A stretch of DNA of 64,000 bases. Origin: Paramacrobiotus metropolitanus. Its lineage: Eukaryota > Tardigrada > Eutardigrada > Parachela > Macrobiotidae. Below are positions 34,386 through 45,382 of the stretch, one piece after another. A program made the translations under genes and the position numbers. Where the stretch lies: positions 186,001 to 250,000 of the forward strand of contig NW_026570326.1 of the NCBI RefSeq assembly GCF_019649055.1, read 5' to 3'. The notes beneath the pieces are model-generated. The model saw only the letters and a list, made by a program, of their open reading frames with translations, was not told the origin of the DNA and did not search any database. Positions within the stretch are counted from its first letter, which is position 1. Each line of letters begins with the position of its first letter.

Positions 34386-34918
34386 GCTTTAGATGAGCTT
34401 GGGAACGGTTTCAATTCTTGGCCAGGGTCTACACCATAATCTTCGTCTGAAAACTGCTGACGCAACTTGTGATGACCTATGCATCAAACTCTTTGAATTT
34501 TTCCTGTGACTTGGGAGTTGACCACGTACAAGAATCCGGTCTCCGAAAAGTGGTGTGGAATAACATTAATTGTGCTACTGAACAGTTTAAGCAATACAGC
34601 TCGAAAAAAAGTTTTTCTGAAAGGGGAACCAACAATCATATTTGGTATCACAGAACCGGCGCCTGTGACTCTCTGATGAGTATATCAGAATGTTTTCTCA
34701 AAGCATTTGCAAGCAGTAGCTTAAAAACAGCAAGAAATTTTATAATTACAGTGATCACAGTTTGTGATCAGTGATCACATATTCCAGTTTTCTACAGTGA
34801 TCCGGTGATTCACAGGATCACTGTAGTCTGTAGGTAACTGGAATATGGGAACAGCAGATTCAGTACGACGGCGTCGAAAATATGTTACGCGTTGTATTGT
34901 ATATCTTACTATCAAACG
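34386..34918. other. Flank between LTR element and a small transposon
   Basis: No gene is recognised. A 101-codon open frame near 34469 has no family motif. A fold-back sequence lies at 34778-34848. Confidence 0.35.
34778..34848. repeat. Small fold-back sequence
   Basis: Arms CATATTCCAGTTTTCTACAG and its approximate complement (CTGTAGGTAACTGGAATATG) flank a short centre with GTGATCC and GGATCAC. The arm tips resemble those of the larger fold-back at 18969-19200 (CATATTCCGGTCAC), so both may belong to one family. Confidence 0.5.
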
Positions 34919-35579
34919 TACGAGGACACTCTAAGTACATATACGTGATAGACCAAAAAACCAGCGAGAACAAATGATAACCAATCACGTGTTGTGCAGC
35001 ACACCCAGCCACCAAGGGTCGGCGGTTCAAGTACTGCGTAGTAAACAGCTCGTCTTCATGGACGCGTATGCTGACTTCCAGCTCTCATTCCTTGCGTGCT
35101 ATGGAACGAAGCAATTTGACCAATGTAGCAAAAGATGCAGAAAAAATCTACAAGATTTTTGATACCAAACAAGTTGCAGTTTATAGCGATTAAAACAATA
35201 GATAGCGTTTTTGAGTTTCTCGTAGACATAGCATAGGATTCTGTGTGGGGAACCCTTGATCGTGGATTCTATGCTAAGTCTACGAGAGAAAATGAAAATA
35301 GCTGTAATCTGTTTGAATCAGCGTATCTTCTCACTTATTTGGTATTAAAAATTGTGTTATTTTTTTCTGCGTCTTCTGATATATTGGCTGAATAGTCACG
35401 TTCCAGAGTGCACGAGAAATCAGCGTTGAAAGTTTGCATGATTTTCAGTCAGTCATTTTTTATGTGCTTACAAGCAACTGCAAACCTGGGTGGTTGCCCG
35501 CGTTGCATGAGCCGGGCATGGTTATCACTTATTCTCGCTTAATTTTTTGTCTATCACGTATACTTAGTGTGTCCTCGTA
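34919..35579. mobile_element. Non-autonomous DNA transposon, TA target sites
   Basis: Inverted ends of about 70 bp start TACGAGGACAC and end GTGTCCTCGTA. They share ACGTGATAGAC and, further in, GCGAGAA...GATAACCA. A second inverted repeat (TTCTCGTAGACATAGCATAG) lies near the middle (35216-35290). A TA dinucleotide at each end fits Tc1/mariner-type insertion. There is no transposase frame in the 661 bp. Confidence 0.72.
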
Positions 35580-35594
35580 GGGTAGTTATTCGGC

Positions 35595-36318
35595 ATCGCG
35601 CTTACCTTTCTTTTTGGATCGGCTAGTATGCAATGGTCATAATTCATTCGAACCGCGAATAATTATTGTAACAAATATTATAAATTAATCGTGAAACGTT
35701 CTAACTGAGAGTCTGTAATAACAAACGAAAATGCACGCATTTTGCGACAGCTGGGTCCATATTCAAGTATCACTGAAATTTTCAAGGTGGTCAAAGTTTT
35801 TGTTGTCTTGATACGGATGCTCGATCCTCCATTCTCTCCACAATGTTTCAGGATGCGAAGCTCCTTGCGCGACACTCGACAGGGACGCCATATTCATTAT
35901 GACAATTGTCTTTTCCATGAATCAGTTCATGAGTATATATACTGTATGCACGTTCCTTATGACACGTTTCATTTGCATATGTGAAAAGAACTAACAATTA
36001 TGTTCAATATCCGTATTAAGACGTTGTGATGTTGTGACCTTCCCGGCAGCAAAACACTTGAGTTTTAGTCTCAGCCGAACAAGATTATCAAATTTGAGTA
36101 TTATCCCGAATCCTGGTATTTACGCGTACGTACAACTTGAAAGTAGATTTTGTTAGGATGGAAATATGTTTATTTTTTTATAATAATATTCGCCCGGTTC
36201 CATCGAAATCTTTGCATACTAGCCAGCCTAGCCACGAAATAAAGTATGTGCAAAAACTGCCTGACAGTAAGACGTTGAATCCGTACAAAATGGTTGACAA
36301 TTTGACCGAACACTGAAG
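35595..36318 (-). repeat. Diverged 0.75-kb repeat, copy 2
   Basis: This is the inverted counterpart of 20313-21063. It lies upstream of the decayed F-box gene at 37086, just as copy 1 lies upstream of the closest relative of that gene. It begins directly after the small transposon ending at 35579. Confidence 0.65.
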
Positions 36319-37085
36319 TTCTTGCAAAGAGAATACAATTTGTAAAAGGATGTTTTAATATTGCAACTCTTTAATGATTGGTGCACGCGTAGAGCATATC
36401 AACAGTATCGCAATACACTTTACATCGACTTGGGAACGTTTTCTTGGTTTTGACCTGCCTGCACAATAAAAAATTATCCGTTTGAATCATTCGTCGTAGT
36501 CACGAAGATAGTCATAATGTATCCATGTAAACAGTTCAAAGTTTTTGCAAGACTAAAAAACTGATCGCGTCCGAGCACTGGTCTTAAGAAACTGAACGAA
36601 ATTAGCTTTCCAACAAGGCAACAGATGCAAGAGTTCCGGTCAACCGGGAAATCACAGAATTAATAACCGTTTGACAGATGCTAGACGTGCAAGCATTGCT
36701 CGGTGAATTACAGTTTTGTAAGGAAAAGGGAGAAACTGTTTCTGTTCCCTACTTTCTGTTGATCATTAGTCGAAAATAATGACAGGTTTGTCAGAGAGGC
36801 AACCTATCTCCTCATAGAATCCTTCGGCAAAATCTTTCAAGTAACCTGTACTTCTATGCTTTTTCCATGGCCCAGTGTCAGGCTGACACTGTCAGCTACA
36901 TACATGTATATCGGCCTGAGATTATGGTGGCGCCAGTGTGGCTCCCGTGGTCGGCAGAACATTTCAGACTTTCTATGCGAGCTTAGCCCAATCTTTGCAA
37001 ATGTACTCTTCCAGGCAGCGTCTCAGTCCAGCGACACAGTTAAGTCCCCTATCGGCATTACGTCATTCTACGCAGCGCTTCCGTC
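36319..37085. other. 5' flank of decayed F-box gene
   Basis: No coding region is recognised. The stretch separates the duplicated upstream repeat from the start codon by about 770 nt, compared with about 350 nt at the other copy, so DNA was probably gained here or lost there. Confidence 0.35.
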
Positions 37086-39325
37086 ATGCCGAGCAACATT
37101 TACGCGATCAACAGCGTGGACGTCTTAGACGATGACGGTCAACTACGCTACGGACTCGTGGTGGATGTGACCTCGAACGGGCTCTTGATCGACTTCCTCT
37201 GCCGCGAGCAGTGGCGCGAGTTCTTCCCATTTCACCGGGTTTTCACGGTGACGGCAATAAAACACAACCAGGCGCGGAAGCGCGGAAACGAAGCGACATT
37301 ATACACCCGCTCACACTGGTGCCAGGCGGCATTGCAGACGCTGGTGCGATGGCCGACTCCATCCAGTCCATGGACATGAAGGCCGGCGGAAAATGTCCAT
37401 AAGAAGTACGGCGGTTTGGGACGAAACTGGATGGGCGTGGCCATCGTTCAGCCAGAAGGAATTAATCGGGATGTGGTTCACGCCGATTACTTCCGCTACG
37501 AGATCCACCGTTCAGCTTTACTGGAGCATTACAATACCGGCTTGTTTTCCTCTGAAAAGCAGTGGGCCGTAGCCGAGCCAGTCTAGGACGGGACTTTTGT
37601 TAAGCTGGGCCTTCCGTTGCCGAAAGAATACTGCTCGTTGCCGACTGTCCAGCTGCTCCAACAGCTTAATAACGCCGAATTAGCTCTACGGAACGATCTT
37701 GCCGTTCGATCTGTGGACGTCGTGGATGGATGAGTGTGTTTCATTGAGCGTCGACTGTTGGGAGACAATACCAGAGAGGATGACAACATCCGGAAAACGA
37801 AGTCGAAGGTGAGAATATTTAACTACGATTTGCAATACAATCGCCCTTCGCGAAAACACCGTCCGCCCATAAACCCAAAACTGTTCTTTTTTCGAGGTCA
37901 CCATTAAGTTTACGACCAACAAAAACGTTCGAGTACTGTAGATGAACTGTACGGACAGTTCTGATTGTAAACCGGAAAAAGTGTTTGCATTGTCCGCCAG
38001 CTTTACTTCTATAGATTTTTAATGGCACTACGCAGTACGTACGTTTTGATCGCCAGTTTTCGACTCTTCAATAAGACAGCTGATTTGTCCGTCACATATG
38101 TTGCACATATTAGCTTGGTCGCACTAAGAGCGATATATGGGCTAGAAAAGGAAATAATTATTGTTCCAGTTGTTGTGTGTATCAATGTATGTATCATAAT
38201 ATACTTGAAGTATGTACGGTGCCGCTGTAGGAAGAGAAATACGGCTCGCTGCAGGCGCTGGAGTTATACTTCGCGTGGACCAATGTTCCTTCGCCTGGAC
38301 TCACCGTCAACTGCGAGACAGTGGACGGCGTTTGTGAGCTGTCACGAGACTTGTGGCTGGCTGTGTTTTCTCATTTAAAAACGTGGACGCAGGCACAACT
38401 GCGCGTCGTCTGTTCAACATGGAACTCCTTACTTATGTCACCCATATTGACCGTCTCCAATCTCCATTCTCCTTTCGGCGCATGGCGATGGAACCGAAAA
38501 CCGACTCGATTATACGGACACTTTACAGTATTCTCTACTAGCGCCCATTTTCAAGTGTCTACACGCTTCACCAAAATACATCCTTGTGACCAATACGCAA
38601 GAGGAGATTCCGGAGTGTGATTTGGCGGAAATGTGGGAGATGAGTGCGTACGCCACGCAGACGAAGCCCCGCGTCCCTCTCACATCAGTATATTTCTGCG
38701 GATTCCGATTGCCGCTGAATAATGCCACCGGCTGTGGCATGAAGCACTATGGTATTGGCTTGTCGCCGTCCACTCCCCATCTAGCTTTGACGCCCAGTCT
38801 GAACCGCATCATGCAGGCCACTCGTCGGGTGCCATGTGATGCTATCTGGTTGGTCCGATGCAGCATAAAGCTGGAATGCCGAACGCTGCATCGCAAAGGC
38901 TACATGATGCTACTGAAGCAGTCTATCGACATTCCAGTCGCCCGGATACCGTGGACCGGCGATGTCGCGAGTGCGTTGTGGGACGTGATGGAGACGGCAA
39001 CGCCCGAGCTGTGCCCTGACGAATGGCAGAAGATCGACACATGGCTGGCGTCGGCACTTAACAGTACCGACATCTATCTGGATCCTAAGGCCGCGTGCAA
39101 GGTGATACGTCGTGATTTTTGAATATTTCCGGCTGTTTCTAAGAAGTCTTGTTGTGGTTGTTGCAGGCGTTCTGTGGACTGCAGCTGGCCGATCCGCGTG
39201 CAACGACGCTTCATCGCGGGAAGAAATGGTGCATCGACGGCCTCCGGGATTTGCGACTGGCGTATTACACTGCGTTTTGTCGCCATCATGGTGGAAACAG
39301 TTTTTTCAAGGCGCTAGTTTTTTAG
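37086..39325 (+). pseudogene. Decayed F-box family gene, three exons
   Basis: All three exons are recognisable: 37086-37808, 38231-39101 and 39167-39325, with GT-AG boundaries at the family positions. The copy is most like the gene at 16822-19963. The N-terminal block reads NSVDVLDDDGQLRYG. Exon 2 opens EEKYGSLQALELYFAWT and has the F-box (LWLAVFSHLKTWTQ, then LRVVCSTWNSL). Exon 3 has LADPRATTLHRGKKWCIDG. Exon 1 keeps one frame but has three nonsense codons, near 37377, in the VDGT-like stretch near 37585 and in VDGW near 37730. Exon 2 has one frameshift between the F-box and the TNTQEEIPE block (about 38470-38590). Splice sites look intact, so it may still be transcribed, but a full protein is not expected. 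Confidence 0.8.
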
Positions 39326-40146
39326 CGCTAGCGCAACGTTTTACGTGGCGTTAGCGCTTCGATGTGTTTTGGCGTGCCGGGACTTTTGTTGCTTGCAGTT
39401 TTGATTTCGCAGCATAAAACGACATTATTCAATTGCAGCTTGTACACTTAATGTAATGCAGTCATGAAGGCTCATGCTAGGACATGATTACTATGTTAAG
39501 TGTGCGTATGATATAATATACCACTTACGCAGTAATAATATACCGGAAGCTGTTTTTGCGAGAATGCCGATGTTTGCGACCTATATGCCGGTAATAATAT
39601 ATATGTGACCACATACGCAGTAATAATATACCGGAAGCTGTTTTTGCGAGAATGCCGATGTTTGCGACCTACAGGTTGTTGCTAAATTGTTGCAGCTAAA
39701 GGTGTGCGAGCCATTTAAAAGGTTGAAATCGTCTGCGGATCGTCATTTAGGCGATTTAAGTAAGATAGTTTAAGAACTGATGAGTCGTAAAATTCCTGAG
39801 CGACTCATCGCAGCAAAGCCGAAGGCTCGAAGCCGTTATGTCGCTTTACAGTTACTAGAAATCTAACATGTCAAATTCTTAAAAGAAAGTTGCCTAAAAT
39901 CTTAGAAACTACAAGGCCGTTCTTCCGCAGAGGCATTACAAGTGCGGACAGCTAGCCGATAAAAAGACAGAAGATCATAAAGAATTACACAATTTGCTGG
40001 TGCAAAATGCAAATACCAAGGTTAATGTAATATTAATAAATCATAGTTAGTGGAACACTTCACGGTTTTTGTAGACGTCGACGGCTGCACGCCGTCTGAT
40101 AAGCTCAGCCGGACTATGTCAGCACACGTCAGGTAGCTCCGAACTG
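39326..40146. other. Spacer between convergent decayed F-box genes
   Basis: No gene is seen. It contains short GCGCTA palindromes just after the upstream stop (39311-39360), a duplicated 58-bp segment (39526-39673) and a 9-bp-stem hairpin (GATGAGTCG/CGACTCATC, 39779-39809). Confidence 0.4.
39526..39673. repeat. Direct repeat of 58 bp, two copies
   Basis: Copies at 39526-39583 and 39615-39672 start ACGCAGTAATAATATACCGG and end TTTGCGACCTA. They look identical. The spacer also contains GTAATAATATA, so the structure is a short tandem duplication of about 88 bp. Confidence 0.8.
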
Positions 40147-42475
40147 TCACAACAGCCATCCAAGAAGCAGGTACAGCGCAGTGCGCGACAGCTGCTCCAG
40201 CTACAGCGCCTGTCCGTTGTCCTCGCACCACTTCTTCCCGCCGTAATACGACGGGGGACGCGGATCGGCCGCCTGCACCGTGCACAGTACCTGTACAAAA
40301 TCAAACCCATTCTACAATTACACAGCATCTTTTTACCGCAATATTCCCGATGTTTGTGAAAACAGTCGAGGGTTTGCCACGAAACGGTGGCGGAAAGAGC
40401 CGCACCGAGCGCATTTACTGCCCATAATGCTCTCGCCTGCAATAAAGCATCATACCTTGCCGATAACGCTAATATCCACGGCGTCGCTAGCCAACTTGTC
40501 GGACAGCTCCTTCAACTGTTCCCCACTCGGCGCTGATAGCGCCGTTTCCAGCGCGTTCCACAGTGTGCAGCCGAAGTTATCGCCTCTTTCACATCGAATG
40601 ACGGGAACAGTGCACTCGCAGCAGCGCAGGTTGATACGACAGTCTCGCAGCTGGACGACACTGCACGCAAGACTACCCAGTGATTCAATAAAATCCGGCA
40701 GGTGGTAGTCGGGAAGAGCCCTTGGGTCTTCAAATGGCATTGGTGAGTGCCCCCCACACTTATCCTGGTAAACAGCGAGCGGGGTTCTCCGGTTAATCAG
40801 CAGGCTAGGCTGCATCCCGATCAGATGGAGGGATACCAGTCGCATTCCCGGTGTCTTTTTCATGACGTATTGCAGCATTTCCAGCACCTGGAAGATGTCT
40901 TCTGTTTGGCCGTACAACGTGGACGCTATAACGAGATGACGTGTACACGGGCGTAAGCAGTGGTAGATGGCCGCGGCCACGAAGTAGACGGGACGACGGA
41001 GAGAGTGGCGCGCAGGGCCCAGACTCCAACTCTGACTCTGGCTCTGATTCTGACCACTCAAACTCTGACTCTGACTACTCAAAGTCTGACTCTGACCGCT
41101 CAAAGTCTGACTCTGACTCTGAAGGTTTCTTAGGTTTTTTAGGTTTCTTAGGTTTCTTAGGTTTCTTAGGTTTCTTAGGTTTCTTAGGTTTCTTAGGTTT
41201 CTTAGGTTTCTTAGGTTTCTTAGGTTTCTTAGGTTTCTTAGGTTTCTTAGGTTTCTTAGGTTTCTTAGGTTTCTTAGGTTTCTTAGGTTTCTTAGGTTTT
41301 TTAGGTTTCTTAGGTTTCTTAGGTTTCTTAGGTTTCTTAGTTTTCTTAGGTTTCTTAAGTTATTCTTAGGTTATTCAGTCAGAGTCAGAGTTTGGACAGT
41401 CAGAGTCAGACCTTGAGTAGTCAGAGTCAGAGTTTGAGCGGTCAAGAGTCTGAGTCAGAGTCAGAGCTTGAGCGCGGGCCGGCGCGCAGTGCCGGTGAAA
41501 CCATCATCACATTCCACGCTGCACAGACGGTACGCAAATAAGTCTGTATTAGCGTGTCCAGATGAGAAAAAACCTGCAGCCACAATTCCACCGGCAGCGC
41601 AGCTTTATCATTCACTGTGGTCTCCGGCGGTTTGGCTGACGGGTTGTAGTACTTCGTGACCCAATCTATCAGCCTCGTGTGTAGGTGGACCTTCGTCAAC
41701 CAAAACGTTGCATCATAAGCTCATAGCGTACAAAATCAGGCTTAAGCCCAGTCAATATATTTGATGGGTTCTCAGTTACTCACCATGTCTGCGCGATGGC
41801 GGTAGATGTAGGACAATCGTCCATCCACGAGATGTACAAAGGACACGTACGCCATACGTTCCCAAAGGAAATAGGTACTTGAGCCAGAACCGTTCAGGCA
41901 GCTGATCCAGCCTTGCGCTTCTTCATTGGACAGCGCGCGGACTTTGTCGGGTAACTGCACAGTTCCCGTGCTGAAGGTGCCTGGTTTCACTCGCTCTGCG
42001 GGAGGGAATGCCTTTCCATAATCCCGATGCTCTCTATCGACGATTGCGAACCATCGCGATGTCACACGGCCGCCTGCCCACCGAATCCGCTCAAAGGGAA
42101 CCATCTCCTCGGTAGCGGCGTCATTGGACGCCGTCAGCAGTGTGTTGCGCCACTGCACGACGGCCACATGGCAGCTCGCGTGGCGGACGCTGCTAGGGAT
42201 GTCAACCAACTGCGTCGGGAACCACGTCCACGGACCGGATGGAGATTCGCGCATCAGCACTTCGATCGGGTAGGGCTGCGGCTGCACGAAGGCCGCGGCT
42301 AAATACTGTTCGTCGAACACCTCCTGGAGCGTTGCATGGTGGAACGGGACGAGCTCGCGGCGTCGATTGGGGCAGAGAAAATCCACAAAGACGCCAGTCT
42401 CTGCCACGTCCACCACGCGCCCGTAACGCGACACACCGTCCTCGCCCAAAACATTTACGCTGTTGGAGACGGCGC
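40147..42475 (-). pseudogene. Decayed F-box family gene with low-complexity insertion
   Basis: Minus-strand exons are about 42475-41784, 41690-40456 and 40290-40147. Introns are 93 and 165 nt and GT-AG. It is an inverted duplicate of 50292-52108. The N-terminal domain is well kept (NSVNVLGEDGVSRYG, VDVAETGVFVDFLCPNRR, VDGRLSYIYRH), as is the F-box (LPVELWLQVFSHLDTLIQ, then LRTVCAAWNVM). Three defects are seen. The region that holds the ATG in the sister copy is replaced by a small repeat of CTGCGCCGTCTCCA. A fold-back with about 26 copies of a 9-bp repeat interrupts exon 2 after SPALRA and shifts the frame. A TAG stops exon 3 after the KKWCEDNGQAL block. The ADPRPP motif is still present. Confidence 0.78.
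41024..41475. repeat. Fold-back with (TTTCTTAGG)n core inside an exon
   Basis: The core at 41123-41357 holds about 26 copies of the 9-mer TTTCTTAGG. It is flanked by inverted simple repeats: CTGACTCTGAC-type on the left (41024-41122) and GTCAGAGTCAG-type on the right (41375-41475), including matching ACCGCTCAAAG and TTTGAGCGGT pieces. On the plus strand this reads as SDSDS then GFL repeats; I do not believe that frame is a gene. Two to three copies of the complementary CCTAAGAAA lie at 49686-49712, upstream of the sister gene. Confidence 0.88.
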
Positions 42476-42557
42476 AGTGGTCCAGTGGAGACGGCGCAGT
42501 TGCTTGGCGAAAAGTTTCGTATACTGTTAATCAAAAGACAAGTCGATGTTAAGTGTA

Positions 42558-42607
42558 ACCGACCAAAACGTCCGGACGACCAAGACGTCCGGCGGACGTT
42601 TTAGTCG
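42558..42607. repeat. Short inverted repeat upstream of the decayed gene
   Basis: ACCGACCAAAACGTCCGG is followed by an imperfect complement (CGGACGTTTTAGTCG) after about 17 bp. More ACGTCCG pieces continue to about 42660. The function is unknown. Confidence 0.5.
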
Positions 42608-42718
42608 TTAAACCGACCAAACCGTCCGGGGGCCAAAAAAACGTCCGCCGTAAATTTTGTCCACTCAAAAATTTTTGCATTCTCGATGTGACCTGAAGCT
42701 TCTGAGAGCGTCTCAGCC

Positions 42719-43243
42719 CGGACACTTTGGGCGGAGCACTATTTTGACCGGACACTTTGGTCGGAGCACTATTTCAGCCCGGACACTTTGGTCGGAGCAT
42801 TATTTGGACCCGGACACTTTGGTCGGAGCACTATTTCGGCACGGACACTTTGGTCGGAGCACTATTTGGAGCCGGACACTTTGGTCGGAGCATTATTCGG
42901 ACCCGGACTCTTTGGTCGGAGCACTATTTCAGCCCGGACACTTTGGTCAGAGCAATATTTCAGCCCGGACACTTTGGTCGGAGCATTATTTGGACCCGGA
43001 CACTTTGGTCGGAGCACTATTTCAGCCCGGACACTTTGGTCGGAGCACTATTCGGACCCGGACACTTTGGTCGGAGCACTATTTCGGCACGGACACTTTG
43101 GTCGGAGCACTATTTGGAGCCGGACACTTTGGTCGGAGCATTATTCGGACCCGGACTCTTTGGTCGGAGCACTATTTCAGCCCGGACACTTTGGTCAGAG
43201 CACTATTTCAGCCCGGTCACTTTCAGCCCGGTCACTTTCAGAC
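42719..43243. repeat. 31-bp minisatellite, about 16 copies
   Basis: The unit runs CGGACACTTTGGTCGGAG then CACTATTTCAGCC. The last five bases before CGG vary between copies (CAGCC, GGACC, CGGCA, GGAGC), as does CACTATT/CATTATT. The same series of variants recurs, so blocks of units were copied together. Three plus frames are open across it because 31 is not a multiple of three and the unit has no stop; these frames are not genes. The array lies about 250 bp from the 5' end of the decayed gene at 42475. Confidence 0.95.
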
Positions 43244-44974
43244 CAAAGTGCAGGGCTCTACTGCGCTGTTTTGACGGACCTGCAGCACAGTTGCACTGGC
43301 TGCAGGATCTTTCCTCATGAGTCTGGTGTTGCTGCGCCACGGTGCGCATTAGATTCGGCAATAAAGCCTCATCCGGGTTCACCGCTGTTCGCTGTCGAGG
43401 ATACGCGTGGCGCCCATACGGCCCCGCGTTATAGAGCAGTCAACGGGAGACAGCGCACCACTAGCCGGTGCGCTTCCGCAGTGGCGCGTCTAGAACTTTT
43501 TCCACGGGTGGGCCAGCGAACCCTTTGTGAAATATTTTTATAACGTTAAACTATTTTTATCTGTTTTTGCCTTCTAAGTTGGATTTGGATTAAAAAATCA
43601 CGTTAGTAAAGGTAGTTTAAGTTCTGGATTCATCTCATTGCAAACCTTAGGCAAACTTATCTCACTTTAGCGGGCGGGGTTACCGGTTCAAATCTACATT
43701 GGCTGACATTTTTCGCGCGAAGCGCAAAGCCAATGGACGATTTTGCTGAGAAAATCGCTAGAAATTCTATTAAAATAGTAGAAATAATTCAAATTTTCTT
43801 GTAGCGAAAGCTAAGATCAAGAAAGGCTGCATCATGTATAATGTTTATAGAAAATATTAATTTTCGCGCGAAGCCGGTGCACGTTTTTGCTGTGTGATTT
43901 ACTAAAAATTTATGAAAAATATTTAAGGTATTACGATTTTCTTGCGCGAGCACTTTCCGGAGCTTGGTTTATTTGAATAAATTGGTAAGGTGTACACATG
44001 CGTGATGTGGAATACGATGTGCTCAGTGCTTATATTTCGAGCAGGGACTTCAAGTTGATTTACATATTATTTCATGTACGGGTACGGTAAAAAGCTATGC
44101 ACTTCCGCGCCGAACGCGAAGATGACAAGTGACACTCGGTTTTAATGCAGGAATAGAAATTCAACCAAAAATAATAATTTTCTGGCTATCTTTTTTGGCC
44201 ACTGTTGAAAACTGCTTAACCGACTGCCAACTGGTGTCAGTCCGCTCCGGAAAAGTAGGGAACGGTGTGCCTACTATGTAGCGTCCTTGGCAGCCGGCTT
44301 GCTGCTCACCGGCTGCTGCGGTCATCTTTCATCGGTTAAGTGTTACTGTACATTTATTGCACTTTCCTATATCCCTCACAGTCACAGCACAGAGCTTCTG
44401 CTGACACCATTTACAGTGTATTCTCAAGTTTTGTAGCTACCACGAATCTTTTACCAAGGGATCTTTTATCTTTTACCAAGGGTACATTGGAAAAATGGAA
44501 GTATATGTGTAAAATTTTCAAAGGGGGTACCGTTGTGCATTTTGAAGTACCCAAATCTGTAGTTTACGGGGGGCTTTGGCCCCGGGAGCCCCCCCCCCCT
44601 TAAACGCGCCACTGCGCTTCCGAAGGTCCTTTCCGCCGAGCATCACTCGCATTCTCACACCGTAAGCCGCCCAACACGAGTAGCGTTGTACAATAAACAA
44701 AGATAATTTCCACCTTTTAAGAATAAATTGGTTTCCAAACATTCAGCGGCCTAATTTGCCATTCGATAGACAGAATCGGAGGCCCACAGCACTGGCGCAA
44801 ACACGTAAACTGACGTAGCTAACACATGTACAAGTAAACTAAACTGTATCGGCTTAAACAATGGTGGACGACAGAACAATCGAACGATAAACGTCAGTGA
44901 TTTCAATGGAACACACCTCTTGCCAAGCACATCCGGACGTCAGGGACTTTCGAATTCATATAGGTAACGGGAAC
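43244..44974. other. Intergenic DNA, no gene seen
   Basis: No coding region is recognised. A GC palindromic tract (GGGGGGCTTTGGCCCCGGGA followed by a run of C) lies at 44568-44600. A B-box-like GGTTCAAATCT near 43686 has no matching A-box. Several TTTTCGCGCGAAG repeats occur at about 43709-43875. Confidence 0.4.
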
Positions 44975-45105
44975 GCGCAGAGCACGTGCAGTGAAATACG
45001 GGACAGCTTTGACAACCACAGCTCTTCGCAACCGTCCTCACGTCACTTCTTCCCGCGACCATGTGACGAGGGAAGCGGATCAGCAGTCTACGCCGCACAC
45101 AGTAT
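44975..45105 (-). pseudogene. Relic last exon of an F-box-family gene
   Basis: Read on the minus strand this gives ILCAA, stop, TADPLPSSHGRGKK, stop, REDG and then LSKLSRISLHVL. These line up with exon 3 of the family (VLCTVQAADPRP...GGKKWCEDNG...LEQLSRTAL). Two nonsense codons are present and the acceptor AG is lost. It is closest to the 40147-42475 / 50292-52108 subgroup. I cannot see exons 1 and 2 beside it. Confidence 0.6.
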
Positions 45106-45382
45106 TTGTTAAAACCATGACCGGCTCGGAATTGTACTGTACACTGCAGTCTGCCAACCTGCATTCTTTATTTGTCTGTACTCGCGAAGAAGCATCTTAC
45201 TATCGGTTGGCATCAGTAAAAATCCGGCCTTCTCGGCCATAGAATAGGCAAGTTGGAAACAACGCTTTTCTGTAATCGCAAAATCCGAGTTGGACAGCAT
45301 AAACCTAATAAACATTTAAATTCTTGTGGAAATTCCTTACAAAAAACAGCGGAAGTAACTGGGCGTTTGCGGATAGAACAGG

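Noticed and set aside
39776-39815. CTGATGAG next to a hairpin looked like a hammerhead ribozyme
   Set aside because: The GAAA part of the catalytic core after stem II is missing, and the pairing involves CTGATGAG itself.
41123-41357. (TTTCTTAGG)n as an interstitial telomere
   Set aside because: The unit is 9 bp, not a known telomere repeat. The resemblance to TTAGG alone is not enough, so it is reported only as a simple repeat.
40941-41369. Open frame with Ser/Asp repeats followed by about 25 GFL repeats
   Set aside because: It is the plus-strand reading of the simple-repeat fold-back inside the exon of a minus-strand gene.
42657-43543. Three overlapping frames with FGRS and TLWSEH repeats
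   Set aside because: They come from the stop-free 31-bp minisatellite unit, which is open in all plus frames.
43660-43700. GGTTCAAATCT looked like a tRNA B-box
   Set aside because: No A-box at the right distance and no acceptor-stem pairing.
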